Source: an uncultured Clostridiaceae bacterium
GTDB lineage: Bacteria; Bacillota; Clostridia; Lachnospirales; Lachnospiraceae
Reading direction: 5' to 3'
Length of the DNA: 5,325 nt
NCBI GenBank assembly: GCA_947175375.1
Contig: CAMWMT010000225.1
Span: 1 to 5,325 of the forward strand
Of the stretch, positions 1 through 5,325 are shown one piece after another. Both the position numbers and the translations under genes were made by a program. How positions within the stretch are numbered: position 1 is the first letter of the stretch; every line of letters begins with the position of its first letter. Below the pieces are notes generated by a model. That model saw only the letters and a list, made by a program, of their open reading frames with translations, did no database searches and had not been told where the DNA came from.

Positions 1-211
1 GATGGTGGAGGCAGGCCTGACTCCCATGCAGGCCCTTGACGCGGCCACAAGAGGAGGAGCAGAGCTTCTGGAGCTTTCAGAGTTTGGAAGTCTGGAGGCC
101 GGGAAATCCGCGAGCTTTGTGTGTCTGTCAGGAAATCCTCTTGAGGATATTACCTGTGTGCAGAATGTCAAAGCATTGTATATGGACGGCAGGAAGATGA
201 ATATTTCATAA
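1..211 (+). CDS. Amidohydrolase family protein, C-terminal fragment (5' end outside window)
   Basis: The reading frame is open from the window edge to TAA at 209-211; the first complete codon is at position 2. The 69 visible residues match the C-terminus of metal-dependent amidohydrolases of the imidazolonepropionase/Xaa-Pro dipeptidase-like group. They show a helix of the type GLTPMQALDAAT, then GSLEAGKSASFVCL, then NPLEDI, and a final strand with YMDGRK, which form the last barrel helix and the closing beta-sandwich. The ATG at position 2 is almost certainly an internal methionine, because the metal-binding barrel must lie upstream. The usual Asp after GKxA is Ser here (GKSAS), a small departure from the family. 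The next gene starts 17 bases downstream, so the two are probably co-transcribed. Substrate is unknown; members cleave cyclic amides or dipeptides. The family call is firm, the specific function is not. Confidence 0.85.
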   Translation, partial: MVEAGLTPMQALDAATRGGAELLELSEFGSLEAGKSASFVCLSGNPLEDITCVQNVKALYMDGRKMNIS

Positions 212-228
212 GGCGACAGGAGGATGGC

Positions 229-1911
229 ATGGTTCAGTTTAGAGAGATTCCGTTTTGCAGGATTGACATGGAGCGTTTTCGAAAGCATTTTGAAGAAGAG
301 CTTGACCGTTTTCTGTGCGCGGAAAGCTTTGAAGAAGCCTATGACGCGCTGCTTGATCTGGATACGCTGATGGTGAAATACCAGACTATGGAGACAGTCT
401 GTGAGATCCGCAATACGATGGACGTCACCGATGTATTTTATAAAGAGGAGGCCAGGCACTTTGACCAGATTCGTCCGGAATACGAGGCGCTGGAAAACCG
501 TCTGCAGGGCGCGCTTTTGAAAACCCCTTATCAGGAGCAGATCGCACATTATACCGGTAAGGAATTCTTTGACCGGGCAAGGAAGAAAGAACAATGCTTC
601 TCGCCGGATATCCTGGAAGAAAAACGGCTGGAAAATAAATTGTCTGCAAGATATTCAGAGCTTACCGCAACGCTTACCGGTGAGACCGAAGAAGGGGAGG
701 TTCCGTTATCCAGTCTGAATGTACAGATGGAGAGCGCAGACCGAAAGACCCGTGCCCGGTATCACAGGATATGGGAGCATGCATGGGCAGGCGCGGCGCA
801 GGAGCTGGACGAGATCTATGACAGTCTGGTGAAGGTAAGGACCCGTATGGCGAAAAAGCTGGGGTTTCAAAGTTATACACAGCTGGGATATCTGAGCATG
901 TGCCGTACAAGTTATGGAAGAGAGCAGGTGGCAGCTTTCCGGGAAGAGGTGAAAAAACAGCTTGTTCCGGTGGTAAACCAGTTGTCAAAGGAGCAGAAAA
1001 AACAGCTTGGTGTGGAGCAGCTGTATCACTACGATGAAAACTTTCATTTTCCGGATGAACAGTTTCAACTTCCGGAAGATATCATAGAAGCTTTCCGGCA
1101 TATCTTCGGGAACATGTCAAAGGAGACGGCAGTTTATTTTGATGAGCTGGCAGCAGGAGAATATTACGATCTGAAAGTACGTCCCGGGAAGATTAACGGC
1201 GCTTACTCCAATCTGGTGGGGCGGTATCACATGCCGTTTATCTTTGAGACTTATGACAGGACTCCGAAGGCATTCAGTACCTTTGCCCATGAAGCCGGTC
1301 ACGGATTTCATTCTTATCTTAAAAGAAGCGAACCCTTTGGGTTCACAGAAAAGTGCAGTGAGGACCTGGCAGAGATTCATTCCATGAGCATGGAGTTTCT
1401 GATCTGGCCATATCTGGATACCGCAATGCCGGAAGATCAGATTGGCAGATACAAATATCAGCAGCTAAAAAGCGCGCTGGCATTTATCGCTTATGGATGT
1501 GCAGTGGATGAGTTTCAGGAAACTGTTTATGACAATCCGAATCTGACACCAAAAGGAAGGCTGGAAGTGTGGAAGAAGCTCGAACATGAATATCTTCCTT
1601 TTAGAAACTACGAAAATCAGAGTTTTCTAAGCGAAGGACGTTTCTGGCAGAAGCAGACTCATATCTATAAATGGCCGTTTTACTATATAGATTATGTGCT
1701 TGCCCAGGTATGTGCGCTGCAGGTGCATGTTCGAAGTGAAGCGGATCAGAAGGAGGGCTTTGCATGCTACATGGAAATCCTTCGTTCCAGCGGAAAATAT
1801 GGATTTGCAGAGACACTTCAGCGGGCAGGCCTGAAGTCTCCTTTTGAAGCGGATGCAATCCGGACACTGGTCCAAAAGGTAATTTCCGAGCTTGACACGC
1901 TGAAGGTCTGA
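229..1911 (+). CDS. M3 family zinc oligoendopeptidase
   Basis: This encodes a complete 560-residue cytoplasmic metallopeptidase with no signal peptide or membrane segment, expected to cut short peptides internally. The zinc motif HEAGH is at residues 354-358 (codons 1288-1302): His354 and His358 bind zinc and Glu355 is the general base. Glu382 in LAEIHSMSMEF, 24 residues after His358, fits the third ligand. The C-terminal QTHIYKWPFYYIDY segment (about 476-489), with His478 and several Tyr, matches the substrate and transition-state side of the M3 cleft. Residues 1 to about 190 form the helical N-terminal lobe. Length and N-terminus (FREIPF) fit the shorter M3 oligoendopeptidases related to, but distinct from, classical PepF. 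ATG at 229 is preceded by AGGAGG (218-223) with 5-base spacing. It sits between two amidohydrolase genes, and its stop overlaps the next gene's ribosome binding site. Confidence 0.95.
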   Translation: MVQFREIPFCRIDMERFRKHFEEELDRFLCAESFEEAYDALLDLDTLMVKYQTMETVCEIRNTMDVTDVFYKEEARHFDQIRPEYEALENRLQGALLKTPYQEQIAHYTGKEFFDRARKKEQCFSPDILEEKRLENKLSARYSELTATLTGETEEGEVPLSSLNVQMESADRKTRARYHRIWEHAWAGAAQELDEIYDSLVKVRTRMAKKLGFQSYTQLGYLSMCRTSYGREQVAAFREEVKKQLVPVVNQLSKEQKKQLGVEQLYHYDENFHFPDEQFQLPEDIIEAFRHIFGNMSKETAVYFDELAAGEYYDLKVRPGKINGAYSNLVGRYHMPFIFETYDRTPKAFSTFAHEAGHGFHSYLKRSEPFGFTEKCSEDLAEIHSMSMEFLIWPYLDTAMPEDQIGRYKYQQLKSALAFIAYGCAVDEFQETVYDNPNLTPKGRLEVWKKLEHEYLPFRNYENQSFLSEGRFWQKQTHIYKWPFYYIDYVLAQVCALQVHVRSEADQKEGFACYMEILRSSGKYGFAETLQRAGLKSPFEADAIRTLVQKVISELDTLKV

Positions 1912-1919
1912 AGGAGGTG
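1911..1919 (+). promoter_or_regulatory. Ribosome binding site that decides a TTG start
   Basis: AAGGAGGTG is close to a full complement of the 16S rRNA 3' end. It lies 7 bases (from the end of GGAGG) before TTG at 1925 and overlaps the last base of the peptidase stop codon TGA (1909-1911). The next in-frame candidate, GTG at 1934, would be 16 bases away, and the ATG at 1932 is out of frame. The site therefore supports TTG as the start and suggests that translation of the two genes is coupled. Confidence 0.85.
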
Positions 1920-1924
1920 CGGGA

Positions 1925-3097
1925 TTGAGACATGTGATTTACATTAAAAACGGAACAATAGCTACAATGGGACCGGAAGGAATCATTCCAAACGGCGGAG
2001 TTCTGATAGAAGACGGTAAGATTACGACAGTGGGAGAGATCGGTGATCTTCCGGAAGGATGCGAGACAGTAGATGTATGCGGAGGTTTTATCATGCCGGG
2101 CTTCATCGATGCCCATTCCCATATCGGGATCTTTGAATCGGGTATCGGGGAGGCTGGCGTGGATGGAAATGAGGCCAATGACCCAATCACTCCCCAGATG
2201 CGGGCGCTGGATGGAATCTATCCGCTGGATCCGGAATTTGAGAGAGCATATCAGGCAGGAGTGACCTGTGTGGCAACGGGACCTGGAAGTGGTAATCCTA
2301 TCGGCGGACAGTTTCTGGCTATGAAGACGAAGGGGCGCACCATGGAGGATATGGTGGTAAAAGAGCCGCTGGCCATGAAGATGGCATTCGGGGAGAATCC
2401 GAAAAATGCCCATGGTCAGAATCGAACCCCATCCACACGCATGGGAGTGGCGGCAGTGATTCGAGAGACACTCTACCAGGCAAAGGAGTATGCGGAAAGG
2501 AAAGAAAGGGCGGGGAACGATCCTGATAAACAGCCAGCGTTCGACATGAAGCTTGAGGCGCTCGTACCTGTGGTGAAGGGAGAGCTTCTGGTAAAAGCTC
2601 ACGCTCACAGAGCAGACGATATCATGACAGCCATCCGCATTGCAGAGGAATTTGGTCTGCACATGACGATCGAACACGCGACGGAAGGTCATTTGATCGC
2701 AGAGAAACTGGCAGAAAAGCAATACGGTGTCATTCTTGGTCCGTATACCGGATTCCCTCACAAAAATGAAGTGCGCAGACAAGATGAGAGTGCTGCCGGT
2801 ATTCTGGAGCGGGCGGGAGTCAAGACGGCAGTTATGACAGACCTGCCGGGGATGCATGAGGAGAACCTGATCGTATGCGCAGGGATCTGCCATCGCAAGG
2901 GAATGTCAGAAGAAGGGGCTCTGAAAGCAGTTACCATTCATGCGGCGGAGCTTCTGGGACTGTCGGAAAGAATCGGGTCGCTGGAACCCGGGAAAGACGC
3001 GGATGTAGCTGTATTTAATAAAAACCCTGTCACCTGTCTGGATGCAAAATGCATTCTGACAGTCATAAATGGAGACATCGTATACAGGAAGCAATAG
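1925..3097 (+). CDS. Amidohydrolase family protein (imidazolonepropionase-like)
   Basis: This is a complete 390-residue metal-dependent hydrolase, probably cytoplasmic. A short N-terminal beta-sandwich strand (IKNGTIATMG) leads into GFIDAHSH, whose His64 and His66 form the HxH metal site of the amidohydrolase barrel. Further likely ligands or active-site residues are His226/His228 in KAHAHRADD, His251 and His256 in EHATEGH, and Asp306 in MTDLPG. The C-terminal GSLEPGKDADVAVF segment (351-364) closes the sandwich. The blocks DPITPQMRALDGI, ATGPGSGNPIGGQF and AFGENPK recall a clostridial amidohydrolase subfamily that lacks an assigned substrate. Relatives more often read SDHP or TDHP around the catalytic Asp; here the His is Leu. 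The start is TTG, chosen for the strong ribosome binding site 7 bases upstream. It follows the peptidase by 13 bases and is 50 bases before the epimerase-like gene. A role in hydrolysing peptide-derived amides or dipeptides is inferred from family and context. Confidence 0.9.
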   Translation: MRHVIYIKNGTIATMGPEGIIPNGGVLIEDGKITTVGEIGDLPEGCETVDVCGGFIMPGFIDAHSHIGIFESGIGEAGVDGNEANDPITPQMRALDGIYPLDPEFERAYQAGVTCVATGPGSGNPIGGQFLAMKTKGRTMEDMVVKEPLAMKMAFGENPKNAHGQNRTPSTRMGVAAVIRETLYQAKEYAERKERAGNDPDKQPAFDMKLEALVPVVKGELLVKAHAHRADDIMTAIRIAEEFGLHMTIEHATEGHLIAEKLAEKQYGVILGPYTGFPHKNEVRRQDESAAGILERAGVKTAVMTDLPGMHEENLIVCAGICHRKGMSEEGALKAVTIHAAELLGLSERIGSLEPGKDADVAVFNKNPVTCLDAKCILTVINGDIVYRKQ

Positions 3098-3147
3098 TGG
3101 CGGGAAGTATAAACAGATGATGATTAAATTTCAGGAGGTAAATATTT

Positions 3148-3864
3148 ATGAAACACATTAAAATCGCAGCAGGACTTGCACATGTTAGCTATGCCAGAAT
3201 CGCAGATCGGGTACTGGAGGCCATTGACGGAGGCGTAGATTATATCCATTCAGACGCAGCGGATATGTATGATCTGAAAAATATGCAGCTGATGGGCGGT
3301 CCCCAGATCATTGCCGGACTTCGGGAAGTGACAGATCTACCGATGGAATGCCACATCTATACAATTGAATGTGACCGTTTGTTCGTAGAGAAGCTGGCGG
3401 CAGCAGGTTGTAACATGCTGATCGTTCCGGCGGAGCACTTTATCGGTGCGCCTCTGGCTTATCTGATTAATTATTGCCGTGAATTCGGAATGAAGATTGG
3501 TTTGACCATCGGATGTTATACGCCGCTGTGCTTCGTAGATGAGTCCATCAATGATATCGATCGCCTCCATATCGTCACCCACGGAGTAGATGATACGGAT
3601 GGACAGGATAACTGGGGCTGGAGAAAATCTTCCCTGGATCTGTTACGGAGAGCACGGAAGTTGATTGATGAAAAGAACCCGCGCTGCGAGCTTGCTATCG
3701 ACGGAGGGCTCCGCTATGACAATATGGATCCGCTGGTTGCGTGCAATCCGGATGTGATCGTTCTTTCCTCGGCTGTATTCAAGGATCCCGACGGAATCAG
3801 CAGCGGAGTTAAGAAATGCAGAAAAGCCATTGACGCGGCTGCAGAGAAATATAATTTGGAGTAG
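3148..3864 (+). CDS. Ribulose-phosphate 3-epimerase-like TIM-barrel protein
   Basis: This encodes a complete 238-residue cytoplasmic protein, the usual length for ribulose-phosphate 3-epimerases. Order and spacing of the family hallmarks are kept: IKIAAGLAHVSYARIADRV at the first strand, YIHSDAADM (His34, Asp36), MECHIY (His69), a TP turn at 125-126, and IDGGLRYDN (Asp185) near the C-terminus. His34, Asp36, His69 and Asp185 correspond to the metal ligands and the two catalytic acids. The VNPGFGGQ-type phosphate loop is replaced by THGVDDTDGQDNWGW (144-158), the GSxIF signature reads SSAVF (207-211), and the first-strand active-site Ser aligns with His12. Proton-transfer chemistry at a sugar carbon is therefore plausible, but the substrate may not be ribulose 5-phosphate. 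ATG at 3148 follows AGGAGGT (3133-3139). It is the last gene before the terminator, in line with the upstream amidohydrolase and peptidase genes. Fold call firm; substrate unknown. Confidence 0.85.
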   Translation: MKHIKIAAGLAHVSYARIADRVLEAIDGGVDYIHSDAADMYDLKNMQLMGGPQIIAGLREVTDLPMECHIYTIECDRLFVEKLAAAGCNMLIVPAEHFIGAPLAYLINYCREFGMKIGLTIGCYTPLCFVDESINDIDRLHIVTHGVDDTDGQDNWGWRKSSLDLLRRARKLIDEKNPRCELAIDGGLRYDNMDPLVACNPDVIVLSSAVFKDPDGISSGVKKCRKAIDAAAEKYNLE

Positions 3865-3887
3865 TCAGGTACAATATGGATTTTATG

Positions 3888-3915
3888 AATGGCGGTCGTA
3901 ACGACCGCCATTTTT
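3888..3915 (+). terminator. Rho-independent terminator ending the left operon
   Basis: ATGGCGGTCGT (3889-3899) is followed after one base by its exact reverse complement (3901-3911). Allowing a three-base TAA loop gives a 10-11 bp GC-rich stem at 3888-3898 / 3902-3912, followed by a T run (3911-3915). It begins 24 bases after the epimerase-like stop codon. The opposite strand has no comparable T run, so it acts on + strand transcripts. Confidence 0.92.
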
Positions 3916-4009
3916 GTGAGATATTTGCAGTTACCATGCATGAAGCGAATATTCTCCTGCTTTAGAGCCGGAAACAGAGGGAAGACAGCTAGATACTATA
4001 CAAAACCTG

Positions 4010-4038
4010 TTGATAATTTCTGGTATGACAAATATAAT
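4010..4038 (+). promoter_or_regulatory. Sigma-A-type promoter for the flavin protein operon
   Basis: TTGATA (4010-4015) is separated by exactly 17 bases from a perfect TATAAT (4033-4038). It lies downstream of the terminator and about 90 bases before the next start codon, so transcription should begin near 4044-4047 and give a leader of about 85 bases. No other gene-like content is evident in 3916-4129. Confidence 0.78.
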
Positions 4039-4047
4039 GACATTATA
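4033..4047. promoter_or_regulatory. Inverted repeat over the -10 box, possible operator
   Basis: TATAATG (4033-4039) and CATTATA (4041-4047) are exact reverse complements around one central A. The 15-base palindrome covers the -10 box and the expected transcription start, where bound repressor would block RNA polymerase. Part of the symmetry comes from the AT-rich -10 hexamer itself, so chance is possible. No regulator gene is visible in the window. Confidence 0.4.
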
Positions 4048-4052
4048 AGAAC

Positions 4053-4069
4053 ACACAGAACAGCTGTGT
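4053..4069. repeat. Short inverted repeat in the leader
   Basis: ACACAG (4053-4058) and CTGTGT (4064-4069) are reverse complements around the 5-base AACAG. The repeat lies just after the expected transcription start. It could be a second operator half or a small 5' stem protecting the mRNA. It is too short, and has too few following T residues, to be a good terminator. Confidence 0.35.
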
Positions 4070-4129
4070 TTAATAGATATTGAAACTTATGCTGTAAAAA
4101 GAGACCGCAAAAGAAAGCAGGTAAGGATA

Positions 4130-4612
4130 ATGAGGCGCAGTGACAGAGAGATCAAGAATATGGACGAGATCATCAGAATCATGGAGCAATGTGATGTGTG
4201 CAGGCTGGCATTTCATGACGAAGACTATCCATACATAATTCCTCTAAATTTTGGATTCAGTCATGAGGATGGGAGGGTGACTCTATATTTTCATGGGGCA
4301 GGAAAGGGGAAAAAACACGACTTGATCAGAAAGGATGATCGCGTGAGCTTTGAGATGGACTGCGCCCATCGTCTGGTGACAGGCTCGGAAGCATGCAGTT
4401 ATTCCATGGAGTATGCGAGTGTGATCGGCAGGGGAAGGATCAGAATCGTCCCGGAAGAGGAGAAATATCAGGCATTAGGTATCCTGATGAAGCATTATTG
4501 TGAGGAAGAACTTCCTTTTAGTAATACAATGATTTCAAAAACGACGATTATGAAGCTCGTGGTGGAAGAGATGACGGGGAAAGCGCATTTGAAACAGGAT
4601 AAAGCGAATTAG
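4130..4612 (+). CDS. Nim-like / pyridoxamine 5'-phosphate oxidase family flavin-binding protein
   Basis: This encodes a complete 160-residue cytoplasmic protein with the FMN-binding split-barrel fold. The N-terminal MRRSDREI, the CDVCRLAF strand (21-28), YPYIIPLNFGF (33-43) and LYFHGAGKGKKHDLIRKD (52-69) are typical of the family that includes nitroimidazole-resistance Nim proteins. His55 lies where that family has a conserved active-site His. Later blocks are VSFEMD (72-77), ACSYSMEYASVIGRGRI (88-104) and a C-terminal EEMTGKAHLK. Many such proteins in anaerobes are general flavin reductases or oxidases of unknown substrate, so drug resistance should not be assumed. ATG at 4130 is preferred to Met11 (4160) because MRRxDRE is the family's usual start. 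Its ribosome binding site is modest: AGGT (4119-4122) at 7 bases, with AAGGA (4123-4127) only 2 bases away. It is first in its operon, behind the promoter at 4010-4038 and its inverted repeats. Confidence 0.9.
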   Translation: MRRSDREIKNMDEIIRIMEQCDVCRLAFHDEDYPYIIPLNFGFSHEDGRVTLYFHGAGKGKKHDLIRKDDRVSFEMDCAHRLVTGSEACSYSMEYASVIGRGRIRIVPEEEKYQALGILMKHYCEEELPFSNTMISKTTIMKLVVEEMTGKAHLKQDKAN

Positions 4613-4629
4613 AAAAGGGGGATACACAG

Positions 4630-5325
4630 ATGGCAGATTATGATTACCGGACACGCAAAGCGATTGCGGACCGACTGAACAGGGAGTTAAAGGAGAGAAT
4701 CGGGAAGTTATCAGGAAAGGATCGGATACTGGCGCAGAAAATTTCGGACAGTCAGTGGGGGAGTCTGGAGAAGGAGCTTGGCGGAGATCTGGAGAAGATT
4801 GGCAGGAAGCCGTCCTCCTGGTTCTGCCCTGGAGGGCTTCGTCTGAATGCGCATCCGCACCAGGCGATGCTGGACGTGTTTGTGCCGAAGCACTACCAGC
4901 AGTCCTACCTTTATATTATTGACAAGCTGAACCAGTTTCCCTTTACCAGCGGCTGGAACCGCAGATGTGTGCGGACGGCGGATTATACACCACAAGTCCG
5001 GAAAGTATTCCACCTCCTGGCGGCTTATGAGCGACTGTTTTTCTGCGGCGGGAAGTTGGAGAACTACATCCTTCGCCGGATGGATGAAGAGAGCCGGGAC
5101 TATGTCCAGAATGGATACAGCTTTCATAACTTTTTTAGCTATCTCTATGCGGCGGAGATCGACAGGGGAAATCAGGCGGTTATCCGTGCGCTCAAGGAGC
5201 TGATCCTAAGTGAGAACAATACCTCCTATCTGGATCGGGAAATGATTCTGGGGATCCTGCGGTCGGACAGCAAAGAATTGCAGGAGCTTCTTGGAAAGCT
5301 TCTGGTGGCAGCCAGGCTTCAGGAG
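4630..5325 (+). CDS. Uncharacterised protein, N-terminal 232 codons (3' end outside window; DUF4132/DUF5724-like)
   Basis: The frame is open from ATG at 4630 to the window edge with no stop. AAGGGGG (4615-4621) lies 8 bases before the start, and the gene begins 17 bases after the flavin-protein stop, so they probably share a transcript. The visible part is charged and mostly helical, with no signal peptide or membrane segment. A lysine- and arginine-rich N-terminal helix region (about 7-60) leads to a distinctive WFCPGGLRLNAHPHQ block (64-78). After that come helical stretches rich in Leu and aromatic residues (87-101, 122-140, 162-176, 184-194, 202-231), which may be HEAT-like repeats. From memory it resembles the start of large clostridial proteins annotated DUF4132 or DUF5724, some of which carry WGR/MolR-like regions; this is not confirmed here. 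No catalytic motif is recognised and no function is claimed. Confidence 0.82.
   Translation, partial: MADYDYRTRKAIADRLNRELKERIGKLSGKDRILAQKISDSQWGSLEKELGGDLEKIGRKPSSWFCPGGLRLNAHPHQAMLDVFVPKHYQQSYLYIIDKLNQFPFTSGWNRRCVRTADYTPQVRKVFHLLAAYERLFFCGGKLENYILRRMDEESRDYVQNGYSFHNFFSYLYAAEIDRGNQAVIRALKELILSENNTSYLDREMILGILRSDSKELQELLGKLLVAARLQE

Noticed and set aside
1601..2893. Long open frame of 430 codons on the - strand
   Set aside because: It lies opposite the end of the peptidase and most of the second amidohydrolase, both with clear conserved motifs. Its translation is rich in Cys, His, Arg and Ser without family features, as expected of an antisense shadow.
3098..3147. Separate promoter before the epimerase-like gene
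   Set aside because: The 50-base gap has only AT-rich sequence and a ribosome binding site. No pair of -35 and -10 boxes with acceptable spacing is seen.
4042..4070. Divergent - strand promoter from the symmetric TATAAT
   Set aside because: The palindrome puts TATAAT on the - strand too, but the matching -35 position reads AACACA, and no - strand gene lies to the left.
4053..4073. Leader hairpin as an attenuator or terminator
   Set aside because: The stem is only 6 bp and the following T run is short and interrupted, so termination would be weak.
3889..4083. 64-codon + strand open frame after the epimerase-like gene
   Set aside because: It starts inside the terminator stem, has no ribosome binding site, runs through the promoter, and its translation looks like noncoding sequence.
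4160..4162. Alternative start of the flavin protein at Met11
   Set aside because: The MRRxDRE N-terminus before it is typical of the family, and the site before 4160 has no better ribosome binding sequence.
4711..5127. 138-codon - strand open frame
   Set aside because: It is opposite the 5' part of the uncharacterised gene, which has a ribosome binding site, operon spacing and protein-like sequence on the + strand.

Overview
The window looks like chromosomal DNA from a Gram-positive member of the Clostridia, most likely Lachnospiraceae. The reasons are strong AGGAGG-type ribosome binding sites, a TTG start, short intergenic gaps, roughly balanced base composition by eye, and protein families typical of that group. 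This assignment comes from recall and pattern, not from a search. All credible genes lie on the + strand.

Left block (1-3915): four closely spaced genes end at a strong intrinsic terminator. In order they are the C-terminal end of an imidazolonepropionase-like amidohydrolase (cut by the window edge), a complete M3-family zinc oligoendopeptidase, a second, distantly related amidohydrolase with a TTG start and a near-perfect Shine-Dalgarno sequence, and a ribulose-phosphate 3-epimerase-like TIM barrel. The epimerase-like protein keeps the metal-binding and catalytic residues but not the usual phosphate-binding loops. An endopeptidase between two amidohydrolases suggests scavenging of peptides or modified dipeptides. 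The epimerase suggests a sugar or sugar-derived step, but no substrate can be read from the sequence.

Intergenic region (3916-4129): this holds no convincing gene. It has a near-consensus sigma-A promoter (TTGATA, 17-base spacer, TATAAT). A 15-base inverted repeat overlaps the -10 box and the expected transcription start, and a second small inverted repeat follows it, so the promoter may be under repressor control.

Right block (4130-5325): a Nim/pyridoxamine-5'-phosphate-oxidase-like flavin protein is followed 17 bases later by the N-terminal 232 codons of a larger protein that runs off the window. That protein has no clear function. It resembles the helical DUF4132/DUF5724-type proteins as I remember them.
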